A stretch of DNA of 64,000 bases from Terriglobia bacterium (GTDB lineage: Bacteria > Acidobacteriota > Terriglobia > Terriglobales > Acidobacteriaceae): positions 186,001 through 250,000 of the forward strand of contig JAIQGE010000007.1 in assembly GCA_020072815.1 (NCBI GenBank), written 5' to 3'. Both the position numbers and the translations under genes were made by a program. The notes under the pieces are model-generated. The model did not search any database. It had not been told where the DNA came from and worked only from the letters and a program-made list of their open reading frames with translations. Of the stretch, positions 1 to 9,691 are shown in pieces (positions within the stretch are counted from its first letter, which is position 1; every line of letters starts with the position of its first letter).

Positions 1-1
1 C

Positions 2-262
2 GCCGGTACCGATTGGAAGATGGAAACCGAGATGCTGACGTACTCGCGCTCCAAAGGACTTTTTGCAGGTATAACCCTGGAAGGCGCGGTCGTCCAACAA
101 GACAACGATTCCACTGAGTCTGTCTATGGACACAACGCGTCATTCAAGTCCGTTTTGCACGGCAAGGTTGCAACACCGGACGTTGCCAAAGAGTTCATGA
201 ATGCAGTGGGACACGCTTCCCACAAAGCCAAAGTGCAGGAAGCTCGCGAAGAGAGTAAGTAA
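2..262 (+). CDS. SYLF/Ysc84-family lipid-binding protein, C-terminal part
   Basis: This is the 3' end of a gene that begins before the window; the open frame runs in from base 2. The segment has the DWKMETEMLTYSR and KGLFAGITLEG stretches typical of SYLF (Ysc84/LadS-type) domains, which bind phospholipids; in bacteria they are usually exported. A complete relative lies at 47310-48128 and matches closely over the same part (DWKMRAEVLTYSRARGLFAG). The tail is short and Lys/Glu-rich, without the Pro-rich extension of the paralogue. The physiological role in bacteria is poorly known. Confidence 0.8.
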   Translation, partial: AGTDWKMETEMLTYSRSKGLFAGITLEGAVVQQDNDSTESVYGHNASFKSVLHGKVATPDVAKEFMNAVGHASHKAKVQEAREESK

Positions 263-440
263 GCAAAGAGTTTGCAGTCGAAAAGATTCGAATCCCGTGC
301 AAGCGCGCAACTGTTCAACCGTGAGCAGTTGCGTTCGCCTTCGGGCTGGAGCTCTTTGAAGTTGCCTGAACAATATCCGCGCTGATTTCCGGATTGAGCG
401 CTTCAACCGGGCTGGCGCCCAGAAGAAAGGTTGGGATGGT

Positions 441-1808
441 ATGCGTAACTGGAAGAGAACGGCAGCACTGTTGGGAGTATGCCTGCTAGTGTTGGTGTTT
501 GTTGCTTTGTCTTGGGGCGCTAAGTCGAAGAAGGGAACCGCGAAGGCATCTGCCAAAGCAGGTTCGCAGCAACAGCAGTCAGCCAATGACCTGCTCATCA
601 GCAACAACATGCTCGAAACGTTCAATCAGGGCAGACAAATCTTTCGCTTCGACACCTTCGGCGACGAGGCCTTTTGGGGCGGCGCTCTGCATCTCCACCA
701 GGCCATTGCCGGCGAAAAGCTGGGAGGCGTAGGCCCTGGCGTGAGCCCAAAAACGGCGCTGGCGGTGGGCTTGAAAGTTGACGTGGATGCTCTGCCTGCC
801 AGCCTCGTGGAACAACTCAAAGCGGGAAAAGTAAATCTCGACGATCCAGCAACCACGCTGGCCTTGCTCAAACTGAACTCTGTGGTTGGGGTGACCGGCT
901 TCTTCAATAAGCAGGACAAGCTGGAGTCGCTCGGGATACAGTGCGCGTTTTGCCATTCCACCGTGGACGATTCTCTTACCGCGGGCATTGGTCATCGCCT
1001 GGACGGCTGGGCCAATCGTGACCTGAATGTTGGCGCCATTGTCTCTTTGTCTCCTGACCTTCAGCCCGTCGCAGATTTGTTGGGTGTGGATGTCCCCACG
1101 GTGAAAAAAGTCCTGGCCAGCTGGGGCCCAGGCAAATACGACGCCGAGCTCGATCAGGACGGCAAAGCGTTCCGTCCCGATGGGAAATCAGCGGCAACAT
1201 TGCTCCCCGCGGCTTTTGGCCAGGCCGGAGTAAACAATGGCACGTATACCGGATGGGGCTCCGTGACCTACTGGAATGCCTATGTTGCCAATACCCAGAT
1301 GCACGGCAAAGGCGCATTTTCCGAACCTTTGCTGACCGGCGGACAGTTCCCGGTGGGCGCCAAAGCTCATTTCAACCAGGTTCGCAACCCTGACGACCGC
1401 ATCACTTCAAAACTTGCGGCCCTGCAGTTTTATCAACTGGCCATCCCCGCGCCCAAAGCGCCCAAGGGTAGCTACAACAATGTGGAAGCTTCCCGAGGCC
1501 AGGCCCTGTTCGCGGGCAAGGCGAAATGCGCCACTTGCCACGTGCCGCCCCTGTACATTGAACCCGGATCGAGCCTGCACACGCCGCAAGAGATCGGCAT
1601 TGACGATTTCCAGTCCTCCCGGTCTCCCACCAAGGAGTACCGGACCACGCCGCTGCGCGGCCTCTGGAGCCACCAAAAAGGCGGGTTCTACCACGATGGC
1701 CGTTTCCCGACACTGGGCGACGTCGTGAACCACTATGACCAGCATTTGAAGCTGGGACTTGCTGAACGGGAGAAGAAGGACCTGGTGGAGTATTTGAAGT
1801 CGTTGTAG
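441..1808 (+). CDS. exported di-haem cytochrome c (peroxidase/MauG-like C-terminal domain)
   Basis: The protein has 455 residues. A hydrophobic signal segment (about residues 8-26, ending near SWGAKS) directs export. Two haem c attachment motifs are visible: CAFCH at Cys168 and CATCH at Cys363. The C-terminal portion reads GGFYHDGRFPTL and then ends in DLVEYLKSL, which is the usual end of the bacterial cytochrome c peroxidase/MauG superfamily. The region between the haems is longer than in classical CcpA, and no clear second-domain peroxidase motif was seen, so peroxidase activity is unproven. An AGAAAGG site precedes the ATG by about 11 bases. It appears to be transcribed alone. Confidence 0.75.
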   Translation: MRNWKRTAALLGVCLLVLVFVALSWGAKSKKGTAKASAKAGSQQQQSANDLLISNNMLETFNQGRQIFRFDTFGDEAFWGGALHLHQAIAGEKLGGVGPGVSPKTALAVGLKVDVDALPASLVEQLKAGKVNLDDPATTLALLKLNSVVGVTGFFNKQDKLESLGIQCAFCHSTVDDSLTAGIGHRLDGWANRDLNVGAIVSLSPDLQPVADLLGVDVPTVKKVLASWGPGKYDAELDQDGKAFRPDGKSAATLLPAAFGQAGVNNGTYTGWGSVTYWNAYVANTQMHGKGAFSEPLLTGGQFPVGAKAHFNQVRNPDDRITSKLAALQFYQLAIPAPKAPKGSYNNVEASRGQALFAGKAKCATCHVPPLYIEPGSSLHTPQEIGIDDFQSSRSPTKEYRTTPLRGLWSHQKGGFYHDGRFPTLGDVVNHYDQHLKLGLAEREKKDLVEYLKSL

Positions 1809-2006
1809 TTCTTCCCCGTTGCAGGACAGCCGTGTAGGTTTCCCGCATTGCGGCGACGCCGGTGCATGTAGCCCGCCAAAACTGGCCGTCGGCCTGTTTG
1901 CTGGTCCTGGAAAATGGCGCTCGGGAATCATCGTAAGACCAAAATGGCCGCGTCTTTCGCCGGCGATGGACGCGCGCAGAAATAACGCTGTAATGGAGGC
2001 AATACC

Positions 2007-2801
2007 GTGAAACGAATTGGAATCATCAGTACAACCGCAGCCCTGTTCCTGGTTCTTGGAATTACTGCTCCGGCTGGAGCCCAAGAGAAAGACAACAAGC
2101 AGGATAAAGATAAGCAGGAGCAGACCGACAAACACGAAAAAGACAGTAAGCCGGAAAAGCAACAACCAGAGGCCAAGCCCGGTAAACAACAGGAGGCAAG
2201 GCCTGAGAAGCCAGAGCCTGCGGCAAAGCCGGACAATCGGCAGGAAGCCAGGCCGGACATGCAGCCTCAGAAGCAAGACCAAGGCAAGCAGGCGGCGCGC
2301 CAGGACGAGCCTAAGCAGCAACCCCAACATCAGCAGGCGCAACCCCAAGAGCAGAGCAAGCAGCCCGCGCGCCAAGAAGAACGGCAGCAGCCTCAGCAGC
2401 AAGCCAGCCGGCCTTCACAGCAAGAGCAACACTCGCACGCCGTGGAACAACGTGGCGCCTGGCAGGAGCATCGCGCGCGCAGCTGGGAGTCGGAGCACCG
2501 CACTTGGCAGCAGCGCGGCGGTTACACCGGCTACCGCATTCCTGAAGCAACTTTCAGCATCTCCTTTGGTGAGGTCCACAGCTTCCGTATCTACAGCTTG
2601 CCTGTGTTGATAGTCGGCGAGTCTCCGCGCTTCCAGTACGGCGGCTTTTGGTTCAGTCTGGTTGACCCGTGGCCGGAAACGTGGTCGGACGATTGGTACG
2701 AAACCGATGATGTGTACATCGACTACTACGGCGATGGGTATTACATGTACAACCGCCGCCATCCCGGCGTTCGCATTGCCATAAACGTCTTCGTCGGCTA
2801 G
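2007..2801 (+). CDS. secreted Gln/Lys-rich protein with Tyr-rich C-terminal domain
   Basis: The protein has 264 residues with a GTG start preceded by TGGAGG at 1994-1999. A signal peptide (residues 1-24, cleavage near PAGAQ) is followed by about 125 residues dominated by Gln, Lys, Glu and Pro that look disordered. The last ~90 residues form a compact, aromatic-rich domain ending in a run with DVYIDYYGDGYYMYN and RRHPGVRIAINV. I have seen this kind of C-terminal ending in acidobacterial hypothetical proteins but know no function for it. The low-complexity part could serve as a spacer in the periplasm or on the surface. Confidence 0.7.
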   Translation: MKRIGIISTTAALFLVLGITAPAGAQEKDNKQDKDKQEQTDKHEKDSKPEKQQPEAKPGKQQEARPEKPEPAAKPDNRQEARPDMQPQKQDQGKQAARQDEPKQQPQHQQAQPQEQSKQPARQEERQQPQQQASRPSQQEQHSHAVEQRGAWQEHRARSWESEHRTWQQRGGYTGYRIPEATFSISFGEVHSFRIYSLPVLIVGESPRFQYGGFWFSLVDPWPETWSDDWYETDDVYIDYYGDGYYMYNRRHPGVRIAINVFVG

Positions 2802-2993
2802 CGGACCACGAACTGCGTATGCTCTGAAATTTCGCTGGACCCTGGGGAAACGGTTTGGGCGAACCGCGACCCCTGGGTTTCGAAACTTCAGAAGCTTTGA
2901 GTGGCAAAGTGAGCACTCCGGACCGAGATCACCCGCATCTAAATGGTCTAAAATAGAACCAAGTCGCGGAAGATCCAGACTGGAATTGAGCTC

Positions 2994-4274
2994 ATGCAAA
3001 ACGCTACGAAATCGTTGATGGCATTGTTAGTGCTCGTTTGTACTCTTAGCGGAGTCAGCAGCGGATATTCCGTGCTGACCCATGAAGAGTTCATTGACTT
3101 GCTCTGGAGTGACCAGATCAAGCCCCTGTTGCTGCAGAGATATCCGGGCGCGTCAGAAGACGACTTGAAAAAGGCCCATGCCTATGCCTACGGCGGATGT
3201 CTCATCCAGGACATGGGATATTACCCGTTCGGGAACAAGCTCTTCAGCGATATGGTCCACTATGTTCGCAGCGGCGATTTTGTCATTGCGCTCCTGGAAG
3301 AAGCCAGCGACATCAATGAATACGCCTTCGCCCTGGGAGCGCTGTCACACTACGCCTCTGACATTACCGGGCATCCCTACGTCAATGCGGCCGTGGCTCA
3401 GAATTTCCCCAAGCTGAAAACCAAGTATGGGCCGTTGGTCACGTACGAGCAAAATCCCAAAGCCCACATTCAAACCGAGTTCGGGTTTGACGTGGTGCAG
3501 GTGTCCAAGCAGCGCTATACGTCAGATGCCTACCACGACTTCATCGGGTTCGAAGTGTCCAAGCCGGTTCTGGAACGCGCGTTTCTCAAGACTTACGGCA
3601 TCAAACTGGGGGATGTTTTCGGCAGCGTGGACCTGTCCATCGGCACCTTTCGCCGCTCCATCAGCGGCGTGATTCCGCAGATGACCCGGGTTGCGCTGCT
3701 CACGAAAAAAGATGAGATGGTCAAAGAAGACCCCACCTTTGCCCGCAAGAAGTTTCTCTACAACCTGAAGCGCAGCGAGTATGAAAAACAATGGGGCAAG
3801 AGCTATCAAAAACCGGGATGCGGAGCGCACTTGCTGTCCTTTTTGTTTATGCTCGTCCCCAAGATCGGGCCATTCAAGGCCATCGGTTTCAAGATGCCCA
3901 GCCCGGAGACCGAGACGCTGTACCTGAAGAGCATCAACAGCACGGTGGACCAGTATCGAATCTATCTTCAGGACGCGAAAGCGGGAAAGCTAACGCTGGT
4001 GAACAAGGACTTCGATACCGGGAAGCTGACCGCGGAAGGCGAATACCGCCTGACCGACGAGGCTTACGGCAAGCTGCTCGACAAGCTGGCGAAAGCCAAG
4101 TTTGCCGACATGCCGCCCGCGCTGCGGGAGAACATCTTGGCCTTCTACCAGAACCCCAATGCCCCCAACTTCAACAAGAAGAAACCGGAAGAGCGGGCCA
4201 AGACACTGAAGAACCTGGAAGAGTTGAAATCGCTGCAGCCGGAGAAACCCCTTCCTAGCCCAACTACACCCTGA
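2994..4274 (+). CDS. exported zinc-dependent phospholipase C-like protein
   Basis: The protein has 426 residues. A signal peptide (residues 1-23, ending SGVSSG) leads into LTHEEFID, then HAYAYGGCLIQDMGYYPFG and SHYASDITGHP. The spaced His and Asp residues follow the pattern of the zinc-dependent phospholipase C (zinc_dep_PLPC) fold, in which they would bind catalytic metal ions. The family cleaves phospholipid head groups, but many bacterial members have unknown substrates. The C-terminal ~200 residues (from about 250) are Lys-rich and not recognised. It stands alone between intergenic stretches. Confidence 0.7.
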   Translation: MQNATKSLMALLVLVCTLSGVSSGYSVLTHEEFIDLLWSDQIKPLLLQRYPGASEDDLKKAHAYAYGGCLIQDMGYYPFGNKLFSDMVHYVRSGDFVIALLEEASDINEYAFALGALSHYASDITGHPYVNAAVAQNFPKLKTKYGPLVTYEQNPKAHIQTEFGFDVVQVSKQRYTSDAYHDFIGFEVSKPVLERAFLKTYGIKLGDVFGSVDLSIGTFRRSISGVIPQMTRVALLTKKDEMVKEDPTFARKKFLYNLKRSEYEKQWGKSYQKPGCGAHLLSFLFMLVPKIGPFKAIGFKMPSPETETLYLKSINSTVDQYRIYLQDAKAGKLTLVNKDFDTGKLTAEGEYRLTDEAYGKLLDKLAKAKFADMPPALRENILAFYQNPNAPNFNKKKPEERAKTLKNLEELKSLQPEKPLPSPTTP

Positions 4275-5137
4275 GCGCTGTGGCTGTTCCGATGCACGCG
4301 CAATTCCGGCGACCTGTCCCCGGCGAAGCCGTGGATTTTGGCAATCTTGGCAATTCTGGCAATCTCCTAGCCCCTCCCCCAGGTTGCCCACAACTAGGAT
4401 TCTAAAGGGCTTACACGATTCATCGCCGGGGTTGGGTTTCCGATCTCGCGCGATGACGTGCGATCACGGCGATGTCGGCGATTCTTCCTGGCCCCTACCC
4501 ATCCCCGTTCATCCCCGAAAAATAAGGATTTTGAGGTGCACCCTTGAAGTGAGACAGAAAGTTTATCCCACACATGTGATTGTGAACGGTGAACCCCTGA
4601 AGTGAGGGGGCTGCCAGCTCTTGCTAATGGCCAACTGCTAATGGCTAGGTGCTGCTTTTTGTCAAAGACCCATCCGACCATCCGCCCTGGGGCGGACTGC
4701 TCTTTCGGAAGGCCAAGAACTGCTGGCCGAAAGTCTTATGCTTTACCATTTATTCGCCATTTAATCAAGCGCGAAATGGCAGCGTGCTTTCCACTCGCAC
4801 ACTACTGGCAGCCAGTTATTAAGAGACTACATGAAGGAAATGGAGGCGGAGATCACGGCGGTCTCTTTGCACTGCCAATTGCGGAGGGTCCAATGAAACT
4901 CGCGGGCACGCTTCTCGCAATCCTCCTGTGGGCCAGTTGCGTGCAGCCTGCGACTGCGCAGAGCACGAATTGCATGTCGGCCAATTCCAAACTCGTGAGC
5001 CAAAATAAAAGTAACAGCTCCTGCGAACAGTGCGTGGGTGCCAATAGTCACAAATACCTATCCGTTCGTTGCCAATTGCTATTTGCTGATTTGCAAAGAC
5101 CCGTTTCACCATCCGCACTGGGGCGAATCCGCGGCCG
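4275..5137 (+). other. intergenic region with short degenerate repeats
   Basis: No convincing complete gene is seen. Around 4338-4370 the unit TTGGCAAT(C/T) is repeated. A segment near 4625-4695 (CTGCTAATGGC followed by CAAAGACCC and CCATCCGCCCTGGGGCG) recurs imperfectly near 5068-5122 (GCCAATTGCTATTTGC, CAAAGACCC, CCATCCGCACTGGGGCG). The two copies flank the truncated secreted reading frame at 4893. Confidence 0.5.
4893..5060 (+). pseudogene. 5' fragment of a small secreted protein gene
   Basis: A GGAGGG site at 4883-4888 precedes an ATG that opens a convincing signal peptide (MKLAGTLLAILLWASC, then QPATAQ). It continues into a short Ser/Asn/Cys-rich stretch with SSCEQC. After about residue 56 the frame runs into the repeat copy at 5068 and then antisense through the neighbouring minus-strand gene, so the natural 3' end appears to be lost. 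A very short genuine gene cannot be excluded, but no in-frame stop occurs before the overlap. Confidence 0.3.
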
Positions 5138-6685
5138 TTATTTGAATAGGTTATCCACGTCCAGGGTAATGCCCACCTGTCCGCGAACGTCGCTCTCCTT
5201 GATGAGCTCAGTCCGGTTCGACCAAGTGACTGAAATCGGGATCTTGAGCGTGCTGTTCAGCGGTAAAGTCAGCCTCCCCTGGACCACGCCGATGTTGCCT
5301 TTGGTTCCCAGCAGCTTGGCGGCGGTGTCAGGCAGCACGATGCCACTTCCGGGGGCCACGTTTCCGGGGCCAATCGTGATCAGCGCGTCCTCTTTCATCC
5401 ACTGGTAATAACCGGCGAACGTGGCTACCGCGTTCCCCAGATTGGGAATCACGCCCAGCCGCCGTTCAACTTGCCCAGACGCCTGAACATCCCGCAGGCG
5501 GGTGGCTGCCGGCGCCGCTGGAAGCGAGTTGTACCATGTCACCGCGGCGTTGAAAGTGATCAGCGTCGGCGCCACCGACGGCTGGTGGGAGTAGATCAGC
5601 CTGACGTTGGATGTGGACGGCTGGTTTTGAGGATGCTGGTTGGTATATTCCAGGCTGAATTGGTGAGTTTGAATGGTTTGCAGCAAGGCGTCCCGCTGCG
5701 CAAAGTAGTTCTCAGAAGCCTTCATGAGCGTGGCAACACGCGTGGGAAAGTCCTGATGAGCGTTCATCATGATGGGAATCAGGGCATCGAGTTGGGTTTC
5801 CAGGGTATGTTTGAACTCGTCCGGTGTTGCAGCTGCCTTGAGGGCTGCGATTGCTGTTCCCTCCCATTGGGTATACGCAGGATCCACAGCTCCGGTCGAA
5901 GCGTCACTGAACAACTGGCTGGCGGCGACTGCCAAGGCCTGAGATGCGGCGTTTGTGCGAAGTTGCGCGATGATGCCCGGAAACCTGCTTACGAACTTCG
6001 GGTCGTGAGGGTCGTTGTGGGTGATATCAAACCGCGCTCCCCAGGACGCCATGCGAAATCCATTGCCGAACAGATTCACACTGACGGGTGTTGTCGAGGT
6101 CGGAATAGATGCGGCGCCGGCTGCAGTGTTGTTATTCGTGTTTTCAAAGGCAGCCACTCCAGAAAATCTTCGCAGCCATCGGGAAGCCGGGGTACAGCCG
6201 GGCTGGTTGATCACTGGACAATAGGGGAACTGTTGCGCGCCAAGCAACAATCTGGAAACCCCAAGCAAATTGGCCCGCAAGGTAGTGGTGTTTCCGGTGG
6301 TGTTCTGGAGGATGTTGCCGTACTCCACGCCTACTCCAATAAGTGCTGGGGCCGCAACATGTGAGACCACATTGGTGATGCCGGAGGCGCCCGACGGGCT
6401 TCCCGCCTGCTTGTTCATTAACAGCTTTTCAGTGTCCGCAAGCAGGTTTTCAGCCAGTTGTTTGCTGATCGCATCATTCTTGATTGCGGCATACTGGACG
6501 AACCTCATGGACAAACGCGCCGGCAAAATGCGTTTTACCTGCATGTCCGTGCGGCTAGCCGCAGCGGCCTGGACGACGTCGTTGTAGTCGCCTTGGTTGC
6601 GGATGTATTGGTCAATTGCCTGCTGGGCAAAGCACGAGGTTGTTGCAGCCAACAAGCTCAGGAACTGAATCGCACGTTTGGTCAT
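5138..6685 (-). CDS. exported protein of unknown function (515 residues)
   Basis: A signal peptide (MTKRAIQFLSLLAATTSCFAQ) is preceded by AGGAGAG just upstream of the ATG. The mature part begins with helical sequence, has a Thr/Asn-rich middle and ends in alternating hydrophobic segments (RRLGVIPNLGNAVATFAGYY, LTLPLNSTLKIPISVTWSN). The end resembles the last strands of an outer-membrane beta-barrel, finishing with DNLFK. I do not recognise a family. The gene is the second of a two-gene unit with the 108-residue protein, only 11 bases after its stop, so the two probably act together. Confidence 0.65.
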   Translation of the reverse strand: MTKRAIQFLSLLAATTSCFAQQAIDQYIRNQGDYNDVVQAAAASRTDMQVKRILPARLSMRFVQYAAIKNDAISKQLAENLLADTEKLLMNKQAGSPSGASGITNVVSHVAAPALIGVGVEYGNILQNTTGNTTTLRANLLGVSRLLLGAQQFPYCPVINQPGCTPASRWLRRFSGVAAFENTNNNTAAGAASIPTSTTPVSVNLFGNGFRMASWGARFDITHNDPHDPKFVSRFPGIIAQLRTNAASQALAVAASQLFSDASTGAVDPAYTQWEGTAIAALKAAATPDEFKHTLETQLDALIPIMMNAHQDFPTRVATLMKASENYFAQRDALLQTIQTHQFSLEYTNQHPQNQPSTSNVRLIYSHQPSVAPTLITFNAAVTWYNSLPAAPAATRLRDVQASGQVERRLGVIPNLGNAVATFAGYYQWMKEDALITIGPGNVAPGSGIVLPDTAAKLLGTKGNIGVVQGRLTLPLNSTLKIPISVTWSNRTELIKESDVRGQVGITLDVDNLFK

Positions 6686-6696
6686 GAATTTCTCTC

Positions 6697-7023
6697 CTAA
6701 ACGCCTTTTACTGTGTATCCCACCGCGGGGTTTTCTGGGTCAAAATGGAAGGTATCGAGCACTTGCGTGTTGCCGCCACAGTCCTCGCATAGTTGGAGCA
6801 GAGCGCCCGCCAAGGACGCTTCCGCCAGCACCACCATCCGAATGAAGCCGGCCTTGATGGTGAACTTGAACGGAGGCGCTGAAATGGGCTTTCCTGCGTA
6901 GGTGAGCACGACAATATCCGCAGCAACACCAGCCGGTGCCTTCAGCGTAAGGGTCGACGTAGCGTCTACGGGTCCAACAAAGTCCGCATCAGGAGTGGGA
7001 CTCAGTTTGAGATTGCAAGCCAT
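6697..7023 (-). CDS. small protein of unknown function, first gene of a two-gene unit
   Basis: The protein has 108 residues and no evident signal peptide. The pattern of alternating hydrophobic residues (LTLKAPAGVAADIVVLTYAG, FKFTIKAGFIRMVVLAEASL) suggests an all-beta fold. A single CEDCG pair could bind metal or form a disulfide. An AGGAGCAA-type ribosome site lies just upstream of the ATG. It sits 11 bases before the 515-residue exported protein on the same strand, so the two are likely co-transcribed. No function can be assigned. Confidence 0.6.
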   Translation of the reverse strand: MACNLKLSPTPDADFVGPVDATSTLTLKAPAGVAADIVVLTYAGKPISAPPFKFTIKAGFIRMVVLAEASLAGALLQLCEDCGGNTQVLDTFHFDPENPAVGYTVKGV

Positions 7024-7213
7024 CGTTAGTTGCTCCTTTCACTTCTTATGAAACAATAACGAGATTTGCCCCGAATTACCTGAGCGAATTTTTAGAATTG
7101 GTAGGTCTGAAGCCAGGAAACAAACGAAGCATTCTCCCCTGCTAACCCTCCTCGCTCTCCGCCGTCTCTTCATAGATCGCCCGCGAGCGTACACTGATCC
7201 TTTTGGAGGCTCC

Positions 7214-9691
7214 ATGAACAACCTGATCCAGGACGTCCGCTACGCCTTGCGGACCATGCGCAAGTCGCCGGGATTTGCCGCCATCGCCATCCTAACTTTG
7301 GCGCTCGGGATCGGGGCCAACACCGCCATTTTCACCGCCGTCAACGCCGTGTTCTTTCATCCCATTCCGGTGGAAAAACCGGAGACCCTGGCTGAGGTCT
7401 TCACCAACGCAAATCTGGGCGTCAACGGTATAACCTATTTTCCCGTGTCCTTCCCCAACGGGCAGGACATTCAGCAACGCGCGCAGTCGTTTTCCGGCGT
7501 CACGCTCAGCACCGGCGCGGGCGTGAGCATGACCATCAACGGCGTGCCTGACCAATATTTCGCTCAACTGGTTTCCGGAAATTATTTTGACGTTCTGGGC
7601 GTGAAGCCCGCCCTGGGCCGGACGTTCCTGCCCGCGGAAGACGCCGAGCTTGGAGCCGGCCCGGTGATCGTGCTGAACCATGGTTTCTGGCAGCGCAAGT
7701 TTGCCGGCGACCGCAGCGTAATCGGCCAGAGCGTGCTGCTGAACGGGCAGGGCTTCACCATCATCGGCGTGGCCCCTGCGGGCTTTCAGGGGACCAATTC
7801 CATCGGCGGGCCGGACATGTGGATCCCCATGTCCATGCATGACCCTATCATCACCGGGCTGACCAAGGTGTTTTTCAATGAACGCCGCTTTCTCGGCTTC
7901 AACGTGGTGGCGCGCCTGAAGCCCGGCGCAACCGTGCAGCAGGCGGGCGCCGAGCTGAAGAACATTGCCTTGGACCTGGAGCGCGATTTTCCCCTGGCCA
8001 ACAAGGGCCGAACGTTCGTCGCAATTCCGCTGCTGGAATCGGCGCTGAATCCCAATTTCAAAGGATTTTTCCAGGCCGCCGGCGCCATCCTGATGGGCGT
8101 GGTGGGCATTGTCCTGCTGATTGCCTGCTTCAACATCGCCAACCTGCTGCTGGCGCGGGCCTCAGGACGCAAGCGCGAGATGTCCATCCGCGCGGCCGTG
8201 GGCGCGTCGCGCAACCGCATCGTGGCGCAGTTGCTCACTGAAGCCCTGGTGCTGGCCGTCGCCGGAGGCGCGCTGGGACTGGGACTGGCGGTGGTCGGAC
8301 GAAACTTGCTATGGAAGTTCCGTCCTTCGCAGTTGCCGGCTGGGGCGCTGGATTTGTCTTTGGACACACACGTTCTGCTCTTTACATTCTTCGTCGCGAT
8401 TGGCACTGGAATCATCTTTGGGCTGGCGCCGGCCTTGCAGGCCTCGCGTCCTGATTTGGTTTCAGAATTGAAAGAGCGCGCGGGCGGAGAGTTGACCGGC
8501 GGCCGCCGCTTCAAGCTGCGCGACGTGCTGGTGGTGGTGCAAGTGGCCATTTGCATGATCGCGCTGGTGGGCGCCGGCCTGTTCCTGTTGAGCTTGCGCC
8601 ATGCCCAGGAACTGGACCCCGGCTTTGATACGCGCAATCTTGCCATGCTCAGTTTTGACGCGGGCTCGCTGAACTATGACGCGGCGCGCGCCAAGGAACT
8701 TCAGCGTCGCGCGCTGGAGACGGTACAAAACGCTCCAGGCGTGAAGTCCGCCACGCTGGCCAACATTGTTCCGCTGTTCAACGGCGGCTTTGGCCGCACT
8801 ACGTTTGTGGAAGGCGAAGACACCAACAACGGGCAGAACGGAAAATTCACCCAGATGGGCACGGTGGCCCAGGACTACCTGCCGACCATGGGCATTCCCA
8901 TGGTCAAAGGGCGCGGGTTTGACAGTTCTGATCGCGAAGACAGCCCGCGCGTGGCCATCATCAATGAAACTGCGGCCAAGCAGTTCTGGCCGAACCAGGA
9001 CCCCGTCGGCAAGCGCTTTAAGTATTTCAAAGACACCGGTTGGACGCAGGTCATCGGCGTGGTGCGCGACTCCAAATACAACTCGCTGGGAGAGCAGCCC
9101 CTGCCGTACATGTATCTGCCGCTAATACAAAACCCCAGCACCGCGGTGACACTGTTCTTCCGCACCAAGGGCGATCCCGGCTCGGTGCTCAGCACGGCGC
9201 GGGCGGAGGTGCAGGCCCTGGACCGCAACTTGCCTCTGACCAACGTCTGGCCGATTGGAGAAGTGATCTCGCAGGCGCTGTGGGCGGCGCGCTTTGAGGC
9301 CAGCTTGCTGGCGGTCTTCGCCGCCGTGGCCATGCTCCTGTGTGCCGTGGGGATCTACGGCGTAGTCGGATACTCCGTCCGGCAGCGCGTCCGCGAATTT
9401 GGCATCCGCCTGGCTCTGGGCGCTCAGCCGCAGCACGTGTTGATGATGGTGATTCGCCAGAGCGCACTGACCACGGCCATTGGTCTGGCAGTGGGACTTA
9501 TTGTGGCTTTTGTGCTGGCTCGGATTTGGATGGCCGAGCTGGGCAACCTGCTTTACGGCGTGAAGGTGACCTCGCCCCTGACGTACGGCGCCACCGCCCT
9601 GGTGCTTGCCGCCGTCGGCCTGGTGGCCAGCTACATCCCCGCACAGCGCGCGGCCAAGGTGGACCCCATGGTCGCACTGCATTACGAGTAG
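7214..9691 (+). CDS. MacB-type ABC transporter permease (acidobacterial orphan permease)
   Basis: The protein has 825 residues and a TTGGAGG site before the ATG. It starts with the hallmark MNNLIQDVRYALRTMRKSPG, then an inner-membrane helix and a large periplasmic MacB_PCD domain. A central block of three helices follows (GVVGIVLLIACFNIANLLLA), then a second periplasmic domain and a final set of helices ending in DPMVALHYE. This doubled layout fits the ADOP (acidobacterial duplicated orphan permease) family. Known MacB permeases work with a separate ATPase and transmit mechanical force to the periplasm. No ATPase gene is adjacent, as usual for these orphans, so substrate and partner are unknown. 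Confidence 0.85.
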   Translation: MNNLIQDVRYALRTMRKSPGFAAIAILTLALGIGANTAIFTAVNAVFFHPIPVEKPETLAEVFTNANLGVNGITYFPVSFPNGQDIQQRAQSFSGVTLSTGAGVSMTINGVPDQYFAQLVSGNYFDVLGVKPALGRTFLPAEDAELGAGPVIVLNHGFWQRKFAGDRSVIGQSVLLNGQGFTIIGVAPAGFQGTNSIGGPDMWIPMSMHDPIITGLTKVFFNERRFLGFNVVARLKPGATVQQAGAELKNIALDLERDFPLANKGRTFVAIPLLESALNPNFKGFFQAAGAILMGVVGIVLLIACFNIANLLLARASGRKREMSIRAAVGASRNRIVAQLLTEALVLAVAGGALGLGLAVVGRNLLWKFRPSQLPAGALDLSLDTHVLLFTFFVAIGTGIIFGLAPALQASRPDLVSELKERAGGELTGGRRFKLRDVLVVVQVAICMIALVGAGLFLLSLRHAQELDPGFDTRNLAMLSFDAGSLNYDAARAKELQRRALETVQNAPGVKSATLANIVPLFNGGFGRTTFVEGEDTNNGQNGKFTQMGTVAQDYLPTMGIPMVKGRGFDSSDREDSPRVAIINETAAKQFWPNQDPVGKRFKYFKDTGWTQVIGVVRDSKYNSLGEQPLPYMYLPLIQNPSTAVTLFFRTKGDPGSVLSTARAEVQALDRNLPLTNVWPIGEVISQALWAARFEASLLAVFAAVAMLLCAVGIYGVVGYSVRQRVREFGIRLALGAQPQHVLMMVIRQSALTTAIGLAVGLIVAFVLARIWMAELGNLLYGVKVTSPLTYGATALVLAAVGLVASYIPAQRAAKVDPMVALHYE

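Noticed and set aside
275-300. TTCGAATCCCG-like sequence that looks like a tRNA T-loop
   Set aside because: The flanking five bases do not pair (AAAGA with CCCGT), and no acceptor or anticodon stem could be built around it.
1407-2402. 331-codon open frame on the minus strand
   Set aside because: Antisense to the cytochrome and Gln-rich genes; its Leu/Arg-rich translation mirrors the plus-strand Lys/Gln codons, and it has no signal, motif or ribosome site.
4565-4590. TGTGATTGTGAACGGTGA considered as another CRP-type site
   Set aside because: The right half-site TCACA is missing at the proper six-base spacing.
4602-5408. 268-codon open frame on the plus strand
   Set aside because: Only the part from 4893 looks coding; the rest crosses repeats and runs antisense into the minus-strand gene.
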